Assembly (NCBI RefSeq): GCF_000934745.1
Contig: NZ_JYNO01000001.1
Location: 310,001 to 374,000 of the forward strand
Length of the DNA stretch: 64,000 nt
Reading direction: 5' to 3'
From: Desulfonatronum thioautotrophicum
Lineage (GTDB): Bacteria; Desulfobacterota; Desulfovibrionia; Desulfovibrionales; Desulfonatronaceae
The notes below the pieces were generated by a model. The model was not told the DNA's origin, searched no databases, and saw only the letters and a program-made list of their open reading frames with translations. Both the position numbers and the translations under genes were made by a program. Positions 27,955-36,310 of the stretch are shown here, one piece after another (the stretch's first letter is position 1; every line of letters begins with the position of its first letter).

Positions 27955-28149
27955 ATGGCCAGAAAAGTGTTGCTCGATGAGAATGAGTGTATCGGCTGCG
28001 GAGTTTGTGAAGAGTTGTGCCCGGAAGTATTTCATTTGGACCCGGCTACCAGCAAAGCCGAAGTCGTCATGGAAGAGGGCGGGCCGGAGGATCAGATTCA
28101 AGAGGCCATTGACAACTGCCCGGTGGAGTGCATTTCCTGGGAAGGATAA
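27955..28149 (+). CDS. [4Fe-4S] ferredoxin
   Basis: 64 residues. Three cysteines lie in CIGCGVCEELCP and the fourth in NCPVECISW, the pattern of single-cluster Desulfovibrio-type ferredoxins. The second cluster motif is absent. It carries low-potential electrons, for example with pyruvate oxidoreductase. AAGGAGG precedes the ATG by about 9 nt. Confidence 0.94.
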   Translation: MARKVLLDENECIGCGVCEELCPEVFHLDPATSKAEVVMEEGGPEDQIQEAIDNCPVECISWEG

Positions 28150-28174
28150 GCTATGCCAGCTCGAAGTCAGTTAT

Positions 28175-28202
28175 CTGAGTGTTGAAAAAGTCCTGATCCA
28201 TG
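28175..28202. repeat. Fragment related to the MITE-like element at 27489
   Basis: GAGTGTTGAAAAAGTCC-type sequence repeats the left end of the 27489 element (GAGTGTTGAAAAATTCC), followed by the shared TTCAAAAA-C-CCAA segment. The right end is missing. Confidence 0.45.
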
Positions 28203-28257
28203 GTCCATTCAAAAACCCCAATTGCTGTGACACGGCAATTGGGGTTTTTGAATGGAC
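28203..28257. terminator. Long perfect inverted repeat between convergent genes
   Basis: Two arms of 23 bases (28203-28225 and 28235-28257) are perfectly complementary around the 9-nt loop TGTGACACG, and each arm has a run of five A/T next to four G/C. It lies between the ferredoxin and TauE/SafE stops, so a bidirectional terminator is the natural reading. Part of it was contributed by the repeat fragment just upstream. Confidence 0.7.
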
Positions 28258-28276
28258 TGTTATTGGCCGCGTCACG

Positions 28277-29050
28277 CTACAATAGCCCCGTACCCAGACC
28301 CAGCGCCACCAGAAAGAGCATTACCGACACGATCACCTGCAAAAACTTGATGGTCACCTTCTTGACCAGTCGGGCGCCGAGGAAGGTTCCGGCGAAGGCG
28401 GCCAGGGTCGCGGCGATGACCGTGGCGGGATTGCCCAGGGCGTCCGTGGATTTGAGCAGGCCGGCGTAGACGGTCATTCGGGAGAGGTCCACGATCACGG
28501 CCAGCAGCACGCCGGTGCCGATAAAGGCTTCCTTGTTCAGCCCGCTTTTGATCAGGAAGGCGCTGCGCATGGCCCCCTGATGGCCGGACAGGCCGCCGAA
28601 AAAGCCGCTCAGTATCCCGCCCAGAGGCAGATAACGACGGTCAAAAGCCAGATTCTGAAACCAGGGCCACAGTTCCAGGGCCGCGAACGTGGCCATGAGC
28701 ACGGCAATGGTCAGTTTCACGGGCTGGATTTCAAATTCCCGGCCCGCCAGGGAATATGTCGCCAGTGGTGAGGCCTGGGCCAGAGAGAGCAGTATCCAGG
28801 CCCCAAGAAAGCTGGCCACCAGGGCCGGCAGGCCAAAACGCAGCAGCACGCCCTTGTCCGCGTTGCGCCCGAACAGGGAGGCCTTGAAAATGTTGTTCAG
28901 CAGATGCACCACCGCGGTCTGGGCCACGGCCACGGGCACCGGAAAGAACAGGGCAAAGACCGGCATGAGCAGGGTACCCATGCCGAAGCCGGAAAAGAGG
29001 GTCAATGCCGAGGCGACCAGGGCCGCCAAACAAACAATGAGAATGTCCAT
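28277..29050 (-). CDS. TauE/SafE-family membrane exporter
   Basis: 257 residues from ATG 29050. Eight or so hydrophobic helices are present in the two-fold repeated TauE/SafE layout (LFSGFGMGTLLMPVFALFFPVPVAVAQTAVVH; LSGFFGGLSGHQGAMRSAFLIKSG). Family members move sulfite, sulfoacetate or related sulfur-containing anions. GGAG 12 nt before 29050 supports this start over 29068. A perfect palindrome at 29091 lies immediately upstream. Confidence 0.83.
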   Translation of the reverse strand: MDILIVCLAALVASALTLFSGFGMGTLLMPVFALFFPVPVAVAQTAVVHLLNNIFKASLFGRNADKGVLLRFGLPALVASFLGAWILLSLAQASPLATYSLAGREFEIQPVKLTIAVLMATFAALELWPWFQNLAFDRRYLPLGGILSGFFGGLSGHQGAMRSAFLIKSGLNKEAFIGTGVLLAVIVDLSRMTVYAGLLKSTDALGNPATVIAATLAAFAGTFLGARLVKKVTIKFLQVIVSVMLFLVALGLGTGLL

Positions 29051-29090
29051 CCACCTTGCTCCTTGCATCCTGGAGAATAGAAAAAACTAA

Positions 29091-29109
29091 TATATCGAAG
29101 TTCGATATA
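29091..29109. promoter_or_regulatory. Perfect 19-bp palindrome upstream of the TauE/SafE gene
   Basis: TATATCGAAGTTCGATATA is a perfect dyad around a single G, 41 bp before the start codon of the exporter gene. Its shape suits a winged-helix repressor dimer of the ArsR/BigR type. An ArsR-like regulator lies 4.6 kb away, but no link is shown. Confidence 0.55.
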
Positions 29110-29223
29110 AAATTTTCTTCTCCGGAGCGCAAGCGAAAATGCCCGAAGTGTCATTCTTCCACTGAAGAAACGGTCGAAGCAGCCAAAATACTCCGGAAAA
29201 CCTACGCTTGCGGGCGAGATTGC

Positions 29224-29718
29224 TTATCCGCAATCAGCGGGATGCGTGCGACGGATTGATTGGATCATTGCATCGAGCTGGTGCAGGAAACATGAGCGGT
29301 CCTGCTTTTTGAGTGGAGGAGGCCCTCCGGTTATCTCACCCGAGCTGCGCAGTTCAGCCATCAGATTCCGGGCGGCCACGGCTGAGCCGATGCTTTGCTC
29401 GGTGAACGGTTTACCGGTTGGGCCGACAACAAGCGCACCCTTCTTCAGACAACGGTCAGCCAGGAGAACATCGGCAGTCACCACGATGTCCCGAGTGCCG
29501 GCGTGTTCGACAATCCAGTCATCAGCGGCGTCAAAGCCCCCATGCACCACCATGAGCGTTACCCGCTGATCACTGGGCACCTGCATCCGCGAGTTGGCTA
29601 CCAGCGTCACCTCCAGCTGATACCGACTTGCGACGCGATACACTTCCTGCTTGACCGGACACGAATCGGCATCAATGAATATATGCAGCAATGGCGTTTC
29701 CCCCTTGTTCTGGTACAT
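29224..29718 (-). CDS. YaiI/YqxD family protein (UPF0178, PIN-like)
   Basis: 164 residues. The family signatures [46 protein letters not shown] and the central [18 protein letters not shown] are clear. Its fold is PIN-like with acidic residues placed as in nucleases, but the cellular role is not established. GGAGAG precedes ATG 29718. The C-terminal tail is slightly long. Confidence 0.9.
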   Translation of the reverse strand: MYQNKGETPLLHIFIDADSCPVKQEVYRVASRYQLEVTLVANSRMQVPSDQRVTLMVVHGGFDAADDWIVEHAGTRDIVVTADVLLADRCLKKGALVVGPTGKPFTEQSIGSAVAARNLMAELRSSGEITGGPPPLKKQDRSCFLHQLDAMIQSIRRTHPADCG

Positions 29719-30013
29719 GACAATCTCTCCGGAACCAATATGTCCAATCCACCCGAGGAGAGTTCGGCATTGATTCCGACTGACCCAATATCATTGCCCC
29801 GGCGCTCCGGGAAACGTGACGAAACGTCCGGCGCATGACCAGGGCACTTTGCCTTGCGCCGGGCCATGTTCATGATGCATAGTGAAGCTCGATACAACCC
29901 AGGTCGATTGTGACCATGTGCCCGTTGCCGACGGTCGAATCCAGGCCCGGCTCTCTGAGTGTTCCAATATGCGCCACACTCTTTTCCACCTAAAATAAGG
30001 AGGTGTTGAAGCC
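29719..30013. other. Intergenic region between divergent genes with a possible gene relic
   Basis: 295 bp. On the minus strand about 22 codons read DSTVGNGHMVTIDLGCIELH and then stop near 29878, which looks like the 3' end of a lost gene with no start or body. The last 30 bp carry AAGGAGG for the next gene. No promoter can be fixed. Confidence 0.3.
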
Positions 30014-31252
30014 ATGCTGTCACGTTCCACTTTGCCAAAGCAGTTGTCAGGCCAATTCTCTGGCCATTTCGCACATCGTTTCTCCCGGCTTGTCCGCAAC
30101 TGGGGTCTGTCCGTCCTGGCCCTGGGTTTGTTCGCCTTGCCGGCATGCGGCCATGCTGAGACGGCCTATCAGATCACCACGGTGGCCGAGGGGTTGAACA
30201 CGCCCTGGGCCATGGCCTTTCTGCCGGGCGACGGTCGCATCCTGGTCACCGAGCGCGGCGGAGCACTGCGGATCGTCGATCCCGGTAGCGGCGAAATCGG
30301 CGAACTGACCGGCGTGCCCGCTGTCGCGGCAAGGGGCCAGGGCGGGCTCCTGGATATTGCCCTGCATCCCTCCTTCTCCGAGGAAAACTGGGTCTACCTG
30401 ACCTGGGCGGGTGAGGACGATCAGGGCCACACCGCCACGCACCTGGGCCGGGCGATGCTCAACCTGGACGAGCCGGCCCTCTCGGACCTTGAAGTGCTCT
30501 ACATTGCCGAACCATTCTTCGCCAGTACCGGCCATTACGGCTCACGCATCGTGTTTCATGACGGCTTTGTCTTTGTCGGCTTTGGTGACCGCAACTTCAA
30601 GGACTTCGGACCGGAGCACATTGCCCAGGATCTTTCCAACGCCAACGGCGCAACCATCCGCCTGACCCTGGACGGATCGGTGCCGGAAGACAACCCTTTT
30701 GTCGACCAGCCGGACGCGGACCCGGCCATCTGGTCTTACGGGCACCGCAATATCCAGGCCATGGCCGTCCACCCTGAAACCGGCGCGATCTGGCTGGCGG
30801 AACACGGCGAGGCGGGCGGCGACGAGATCAACGTCGTTACCCGGGGCGGCAACTTTGGCTGGCCATTGGCCGGCTACGGCGTGGACTACCGCACCGGCCA
30901 AGCTTTTTCCGTCCCACATGACCAGACCGATGAATTCATCGCGCCGGTCTTCCATTGGGGACCCGGCCGCGAGGACCACTTCCCGCCCTCGGGCATGGCC
31001 TTCTACACCGGCGAGGCCTTTGCCGAATGGCAAGGCCATCTGCTGGTCGGCAACCTTTTTCACCGCTACCTGGGCCTGTTTGCCCTTGACGGTGAATCCG
31101 TCTCCGCCCCGATCCGGCTCCTGGAGGGCAAGGGCTGGCGAATCCGCGACATGGCCGTGGGCCCGGATGACGGCTTCATCTACGTGATCGCCGACGACAG
31201 CGCCTCACCGCTCCTGCGGCTTGAGCCGAGTTCCAACAACATCTCGGAGTAA
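30014..31252 (+). CDS. PQQ-type soluble aldose sugar dehydrogenase, YliI family
   Basis: 412 residues with an N-terminal signal region ending near AALPACGHAE (about 50). The six-bladed propeller of the GDH-B/YliI family is recognised from VAEGLNTPWAMAFLPGDGRILVTERGG, GQGGLLDIALHPSF, HYGSRIVFH, YGHRNIQAMAVHPETGAIWLAEHGEAGGDEIN and HWGPGREDHFPPSGMAFYTG. It would oxidise aldoses in the periplasm with PQQ. PQQ supply in such an anaerobe is uncertain, so the true cofactor or role may differ. AAGGAGG precedes the ATG. Confidence 0.88.
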   Translation: MLSRSTLPKQLSGQFSGHFAHRFSRLVRNWGLSVLALGLFALPACGHAETAYQITTVAEGLNTPWAMAFLPGDGRILVTERGGALRIVDPGSGEIGELTGVPAVAARGQGGLLDIALHPSFSEENWVYLTWAGEDDQGHTATHLGRAMLNLDEPALSDLEVLYIAEPFFASTGHYGSRIVFHDGFVFVGFGDRNFKDFGPEHIAQDLSNANGATIRLTLDGSVPEDNPFVDQPDADPAIWSYGHRNIQAMAVHPETGAIWLAEHGEAGGDEINVVTRGGNFGWPLAGYGVDYRTGQAFSVPHDQTDEFIAPVFHWGPGREDHFPPSGMAFYTGEAFAEWQGHLLVGNLFHRYLGLFALDGESVSAPIRLLEGKGWRIRDMAVGPDDGFIYVIADDSASPLLRLEPSSNNISE

Positions 31253-31427
31253 CGGACTTGGCCTCACTTGCCCCCGGTGAACGATGAATCCGCGCGGCAC
31301 GCCTGACCACGGGGAATCCAGGAAGAATGGTGAATCTGCCGAAAAATCTGTGCGTACCGAGGAAGAGAGGATGTCTTTTCATGCCATATCCATGCTGTTC
31401 CATTCCACACGAACAAATTCAATAATC

Positions 31428-31913
31428 ATGCACATCCGAGAAGCCACAAAAGAAGATTTTGACCAGATCTGGCCAATCTTTCACGATATCGCCGCGGCCG
31501 GTGAAACCTACGCATATCCGCGGGACATCACCAAAGAGCAAGCCCAAACCGTTTGGATGGAAATGCCAAGAAAGACCTACGTCGTCGAGGAAGATGGGCA
31601 GATCCTGGGCACCTACTACATCAAGACAAACCAAGCAGGCCCGGGTGAGCATGTCTGCAATTGCGGCTACATGGTTTCATCCGCTGCCAGGGGGCGGGGC
31701 CTTGCGACCGCGATGTGCGAGCACTCCCAAAACATCGCAAAAGAGATCGGATACAAGGCCATGCAGTTCAATTTCGTCGCATCCACCAATGAAGGCGCGA
31801 TACGGCTCTGGAACAGGCTTGGCTTCGCCACCGTGGGCCGATTACCCAAGGCATTTCATCATCCCGCCAGGGGCTATGTTGATGCGTTGGTCATGTACAA
31901 ATGGCTGGAATGA
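31428..31913 (+). CDS. GNAT family N-acetyltransferase
   Basis: 161 residues from ATG 31428; the longer frame from 31284 adds non-conserved sequence. The fold is typical: MHIREATKEDFDQIWPIF, VEEDGQILGTYYIKTNQ, then the CoA loop VSSAARGRGLATAMCEHSQNIAKEIG and MQFNFVASTNEGAIRLWNRLGF. The substrate is unknown. Confidence 0.9.
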   Translation: MHIREATKEDFDQIWPIFHDIAAAGETYAYPRDITKEQAQTVWMEMPRKTYVVEEDGQILGTYYIKTNQAGPGEHVCNCGYMVSSAARGRGLATAMCEHSQNIAKEIGYKAMQFNFVASTNEGAIRLWNRLGFATVGRLPKAFHHPARGYVDALVMYKWLE

Positions 31914-31967
31914 CCACCGCTTCCAGGCGATATTCCCTGGAGCCCCTGGTGATGCAAGCCACCAAGA

Positions 31968-33329
31968 TCACCCACCCTTGCCCCCACGATAGAACCTCGC
32001 CAGGGCATGAACGGGCACGCCGCAAACAAAGCCCAGGACCATCAGTTGGTTGACCAGCGTGGTCCGCAGCAGGCCGAGCCTGCGCCACCGCCGGGATGAC
32101 GTCAGAACCGAATCCGGCAGGGTGACGATTCGGCCGCGTCGGCGCAGGCGGCGCACCAATTCAAAGTCTTCCATGATGGGCAAAGCTGAAAATCCGCCCA
32201 ACTCCTGAAACACCCTTTTTTCCATGAACAGCCCCTGATCGCCGTAGGGGTATTGCCATGCTGCGGAACGCAAGTTTGCCATCCCTTCGATCAACCGCAT
32301 GGCTGGACCCGGACTGTCCGTGCGCAGACGGAACGCACCGGCGACCACGGCCGGATCGTCCAGGGCCTGGCGGATCAAACGGTCAAACCCTTTGGGCGGC
32401 AATGTATCCGCATGCAGAAAGAGCAGCATGCGGCCCAAGGCACGTGCTGCCCCAACGTTCTGTTGGGCCGCGCGGCCATCATGCGATTGCAGGACCAACG
32501 CACCGTATCGGGCCGCGATCTCGGACGTGGCGTCCCGGCTGCCGCCGTCCACCACGATCACGTCAAGCTCTTCCTCCTGGTCCGCGCTCTGAAATACGTG
32601 TTCCAGGGTCCGGGGCAGATTCCGGGCCTCGTTAAGGCAGGGAATGATCACGGAAAGCTTGTTTTGGCCCGTAAAGACGTCCGCGAAGCGTGGATCATGG
32701 CGCAGGACGTCCAGATCCTCCGGCCTGTCCACGTCCCGCAGCACGGGAAGAACCGTGACCGTCAGTCCCAATCGTTTTGCCACGTCCATGGTTTGGGCGA
32801 AAACCGAGGACGATCCCCAGTCCATGTTTTCGAACAGTTCGGGATGCGGGCGGTGCATCCCGATGAGATAGTACCCCCCGTCCTCGGCCGGGCCGATGAC
32901 CAGGTCGCTGCGTTGCAATGCATCCAGCGCCTGACCCAAAATGTCCCTGTCCAGACCGGGCACGTCCGAACCAATGACCACCACCGGCCCCCTGCCTCCT
33001 GGGCCGGCTCGCAAGACTGCGGCTATGCCATGGCCCATGCGCCGACCGAGATCATCCCCGGTCTGCGGAACATATCCCAAGTCATGGCCCAGCCAGGATC
33101 GAAATGCTTTGAGCGGCGCGCCTGTAAAACCTACGTGGACAGTAAAACGGTTGCTCCCGATAAGCTCCCGGGCCGAGGTCACGACGTGCTCGGTCATGCG
33201 CCGATGCAGCCGGGCCGCTGTATCAGGTCCCAAAGCCGGAATAAGCCTGGTCTTCACCTGCCCTGGAACGGGATAGCGGGTAAAGACCAGGACACGGGCC
33301 GAGTTGGGCACGGTCGTTGATTCGTCCAT
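31968..33329 (-). CDS. Bifunctional transferase: TIGR04282-type (DUF2064) + TIGR04283-type family 2 glycosyltransferase
   Basis: 453 residues in two joined domains. The first (about 1-215) has VLVFTRYPVPGQVKTRLIPALG and VVVIGSDVPGLDRDIL, then GPAEDGGYYLIGM, the marks of 'rSAM/selenodomain-associated transferase 1'. The second (about 222-450) has KLSVIIPCLNEARNLPRTL, VDGGSRDATSEIA and GDQGLFMEKRVFQELGGF, the marks of 'transferase 2'. These are usually separate neighbours and are fused here. They are nucleotidyl- or glycosyltransferases of unknown product. The gene is divergent from the selenoprotein operon that starts about 390 bp away. Confidence 0.88.
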   Translation of the reverse strand: MDESTTVPNSARVLVFTRYPVPGQVKTRLIPALGPDTAARLHRRMTEHVVTSARELIGSNRFTVHVGFTGAPLKAFRSWLGHDLGYVPQTGDDLGRRMGHGIAAVLRAGPGGRGPVVVIGSDVPGLDRDILGQALDALQRSDLVIGPAEDGGYYLIGMHRPHPELFENMDWGSSSVFAQTMDVAKRLGLTVTVLPVLRDVDRPEDLDVLRHDPRFADVFTGQNKLSVIIPCLNEARNLPRTLEHVFQSADQEEELDVIVVDGGSRDATSEIAARYGALVLQSHDGRAAQQNVGAARALGRMLLFLHADTLPPKGFDRLIRQALDDPAVVAGAFRLRTDSPGPAMRLIEGMANLRSAAWQYPYGDQGLFMEKRVFQELGGFSALPIMEDFELVRRLRRRGRIVTLPDSVLTSSRRWRRLGLLRTTLVNQLMVLGFVCGVPVHALARFYRGGKGG

Positions 33330-33721
33330 GACGCAAGCCTAACGGAATACTGGAATCCGATAAACCATGATCCATGGCCCTTGTACGTCCGAGGTGGTGT
33401 CTCAGAGCCCCCCTACCGGAAATGTCCTGCAACAGGCAAAGGGCGTAACAAATTGTGTCCCCTGACTTCGGTAAAACGTCTGTCCCTCAACAGGAGTCCT
33501 CCTGCTGGATGGCCCCGGGCCGGACCAGGCCGAAACAATAGTCAAATCCTTCACCCGCAACCCCCCGTGTCCACAACGCCAAAATCCTGGAAACCCTGGC
33601 CGCCATGGGTTCGGCTTCGAGAAAAAATACCCTAAAGCTCTCCACAATCCTCCTTGACGAGCATGCCCCCTGCTCAATATATTAATATTCGTTTATATGT
33701 TTATTTATCATGAGGACGCCG
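33330..33721. other. Intergenic region before the selenoprotein operon, with AT-rich operator
   Basis: About 390 bp. From 33575 to 33686 one + strand frame reads NAKILETLAAMG and continues to a stop, looking like a decayed gene end, without a start. The last 36 bp (33674-33709) are strongly AT-rich (CAATATATTAATATTCG) and lie directly before the ArsR-type gene, which is where an autoregulatory site would be expected. Confidence 0.4.
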
Positions 33722-34048
33722 ATGATGACTGATCCGGTTTGTATTCCCCTGGAAAACCTCGCTGACACCGCCTTTCTGGCCAAGGCCCTGTCCGACTCCA
33801 ACCGATTGCGGATTGTGCGGCATCTGAGCCGGGGCGAGCGATCCGTGAACCAGATTGCCGAGGCCCTGGATCTTTCCCAGCCCCTGGTTTCGCATCACCT
33901 GAAAGAACTCAAGCGGGCCTTGCTGGTCCGGGTGGAGCGGCGCGGGCCGTTCATCTTCTATACGTTGGCATCCGAAGAAGTTCTGTCCATCTTGCGCACT
34001 CTGAACGCATTGGCTCAGGCCCTGCTTGCTGAAAAGAAATCCTTTTGA
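33722..34048 (+). CDS. ArsR-family transcriptional regulator
   Basis: 108 residues from ATG 33722. The winged helix-turn-helix is clear: ALSDSNRLRIVRHLSRGERSVNQIAEALDLSQPLVSHHLKELKRALLVRVERRGPFIFYTL. The metal-binding CxC motif of ArsR/SmtB is absent, with a single Cys near residue 5, so it may sense something other than As or Cd. GAGGA at 33712 supports 33722 over the ATG at 33710. It is 15 bp upstream of the first UGA-containing gene and is probably the local regulator. Confidence 0.88.
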   Translation: MMTDPVCIPLENLADTAFLAKALSDSNRLRIVRHLSRGERSVNQIAEALDLSQPLVSHHLKELKRALLVRVERRGPFIFYTLASEEVLSILRTLNALAQALLAEKKSF

Positions 34049-34063
34049 TCACGGAGACGGCTT

Positions 34064-34525
34064 ATGCATACATTTCGAGACACTCTGCGCGACATGCCTC
34101 CGGAGGAGGCGGCCAGGGTCTTGGCCGACGCGGCCGCGGGCGTTTTCCCCCTGCTTTCCGACGAGCAGCGCCTGGCGATCATCGTCGGCATGACCGGCGG
34201 GCAGGGCGCGGAGCGGGGGGAAGACAAGGTCGGCAGCATGGTCCACCTCTGACTGGCCGAATGCATGGACGAAGGTGTCGATCCAACAAAAATGTGTCAA
34301 AGCCTCGTGGACAAAGTGGCCCGCTCCCGACAGCTGCTGGCCATCGCCCATCCGGAAATCCTGGTGCTGTTCGAAAACTGGCTGGAAGAATTGGAGGAGG
34401 AAGTCCTGCGCATGTCCCGTTCGGGCGCCCTGGAGGCGGTCCAGGTGGCCGAGGCCGTGGGACTGTCCCGTTCCGGAGTGAATTTCCTGCTGGCCAAGCT
34501 GCGGCACGAAGGTCGGATTGACTGA
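34064..34525 (+). CDS. Putative selenoprotein, helical, one in-frame UGA (Sec63)
   Basis: One frame of 153 codons is interrupted only by TGA at 34250-34252. The two halves are both gene-like: MHTFRDTLRDMPPEEAARVL to the UGA in DKVGSMVHL-U-LAECMDEGVDP, then a helix-turn-helix-like C-terminus (GALEAVQVAEAVGLSRSGVNFLLAKLRHEG). A pseudogene would be expected to show other damage, and none is seen. A hairpin with a GG-containing loop starts 14 nt after the UGA. The protein is short, acidic and helical; no homologue is recalled. It is 28 bp upstream of the rhodanese-DsbD gene. Confidence 0.72.
34266..34285 (+). promoter_or_regulatory. SECIS-like hairpin after UGA at 34250
   Basis: TGGACG (34266-34271) pairs with CGATCCA (34279-34285, one bulged A), closing the loop AAGGTGT. 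The GG of the loop is about 21 nt past the UGA. Bacterial SECIS elements are hairpins just 3' of the UGA with a G-containing apical loop; this fits, but no folding energy was computed. Confidence 0.5.
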
Positions 34526-34553
34526 GTCGCACCCCAGACCCTGGGAGGTCGTC

Positions 34554-36308
34554 ATGTCGAATCGCATCGTACTTGGACTTCTTCTTTTCGTGATCGTCGC
34601 CGGAAGCGCCTTGTGGCTGACCAGTCGGGCCGTGACGCCCCGAGAGGCGAGCTGGGACGACGTCCTGGCCCAGGCCGAGCGCGGCGGTTACGGCGTGGTC
34701 ACCACGGACGAGCTCTGGGAACTGTACCAGACGGACCCGGACCTGCTGCTGGTGGACACCCGCCAGGAATGGGAGTTCGCCCCCGGGCACATGGAAGGGG
34801 CCGTGGTCTTTCCCATGGAACCCACCTGGTGGGCCAGATGGAGCAAGAAAGACGACCTGCGGGCCGTCCTGGGCGAGGACAAGGAGCGGACCATCGTCTT
34901 TTACTGAGACGGTCTGGCATGAGTCCGCAGCGACTCGGCGGCCCGGGTGGCCGTTTCCTTGGGATATGTGAACGTTTATCGCGATCCGTTGGGTTTCCAG
35001 GAGTGGGAGGAGAAAGGCTATCCCACCGCCGTCTCACTGACTGAATTCGAGGACTGGCACGTCGAGGCTCCGTTCGCTCCGGAGGCGCCGGGCCCCTTGT
35101 CCGGCTGGGCCATGGTCTGGAGCCTGCTGGGCATCTTTTTCGGCGGCATGGCCCTGAATTTGACGCCTTGCGTCTATCCGCTGATTCCCATCACCGTTTC
35201 CTATTTCGCCGGCCGGGACGAGCAGGGCAAGGCCGGGCTGATCGCCCACGGGCTGCTGTACATCGGCGGCCTGGCCTTGACCAATTCCATCCTGGGCACG
35301 GTGGCGGCCATGACCGGGGGCTTGATGGGCGGACTGCTTCAGAACCCTCTGGTCCTTGGGGTCATCGCCCTGGTTTTGGTGGCCTTTGCCATGAGCCTGT
35401 TCGGCTTCTGGGAGCTGCGCATGCCCGCGGCCCTGACCCGGGCCGCGTCCAAGTCCCGGGCCGGGCACGTGGGCACCCTGTTCATGGGCCTGACTTTGGG
35501 CGTGGTGGCCGCGCCGTGCATCGGGCCGTTCGTCCTGGGTCTGCTGACCTGGGTGGCGACCATGGGCAGTCCCTGGATCGGCTTTCTGGTCTTTTTCACC
35601 CTCAGCCTGGGACTGGGCATTCCACTGTTCGTACTGGCCGTGTTCTCCGGCAACCTCCAGCGCCTGCCCCGCTCCGGGGAATGGATGATCTGGGTGCGCA
35701 AGCTGATGGGCTGGGTTCTGGTGGGCATGGCCGCCTATTTCGTCCGCCCGGTGCTGGGCGAGCCCTGGGGCCTGTTCCTGATGGCCGGAACGGCCCTGGC
35801 CGCGGCCGTGCATCTGGCCTGGGTGGACCGCTCCACGGCCAGCTTTCGTTCTTTCCCCTGGATCAAGAACGGCGTGGGCGTGGCCGGATTGCTCCTGGCC
35901 GTGCTCCTGGTGGGGTCCTGGGCAATGCGGGGCACCGGGGTGGAGTGGCAGCCCTATTCCGAAAGATTGCTGGAACAGGCCCGGGAACAGGACAAGCCGG
36001 TGATCATCGACTTCTACGCCACCTGGTGCGCGCCGTGTCGGGAGCTGGAAGCCGTGACCTTCCACCACCCGGAAGTGGTGGAACGCGCCCGGAACATGGT
36101 CATGATCAAGATCGACGTGACCCGGGGCGGCAATCCGCTGCATGAGCGGCTGCTGCGCGAGTACCGGGTGCGCGGAGTGCCGACCATCGTCTTTATCGAC
36201 GCCCAAGGCCGGGAACGCCCGGACCTGCGGCTGGTGGACTTTCTGGAGCCCGAGGCCTTTGCCCGGCGCATGGATCAACTGCTCAACACCGACACACGGG
36301 AGGAATGA
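34554..36308 (+). CDS. Putative selenoprotein: rhodanese with U-x4-U loop fused to DsbD and a thioredoxin domain
   Basis: 584 codons in one frame, open only if TGA at 34905 (codon 118) and at 34920 (codon 123) are decoded. An N-terminal helix (about 5-23) anchors a rhodanese domain (about 40-165): LLLVDTRQEWEFAPGHMEGAVVFP, then TIVFY-U-DGLA-U-VRSDSAARVA and GYVNVYRDPLGFQEWEEKGYP. The normal rhodanese loop here is C-x4-C-x-R-S, so both cysteines are replaced. The DsbD part has NLTPCVYPLIPI and VAAPCIGPFVLG and about eight helices. The C-terminal thioredoxin domain has FYATWCAPCRELEAVTF. It should carry electrons or persulfide sulfur across the membrane. The next Sec gene begins 2 bp after the stop. 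Confidence 0.8.
34921..34936 (+). promoter_or_regulatory. Hairpin after the first rhodanese UGA (34905)
   Basis: GAGTC (34921-34925) pairs with GACTC (34932-34936) around the loop CGCAGC, 13 nt after UGA 34905 and touching UGA 34920. It is weaker than the other candidates; a SECIS role is possible, not shown. Confidence 0.35.
34939..34953 (+). promoter_or_regulatory. SECIS-like hairpin after the second rhodanese UGA (34920)
   Basis: CGGCC (34939-34943) pairs with GGCCG (34949-34953), and the loop CGGGT carries the expected G residues, about 22 nt past the UGA. Pattern only. Confidence 0.5.
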
Positions 36309-36310
36309 TC

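Noticed and set aside
29607-30146. A 179-codon minus-strand frame across the YaiI upstream region
   Set aside because: Out of frame with YaiI, no motif; only a short possible relic is noted.
35034-36278. A 414-codon frame opposite the DsbD region
   Set aside because: Composition (H, G, Q rich) is that of an antisense shadow, and DsbD motifs are clear on the other strand.
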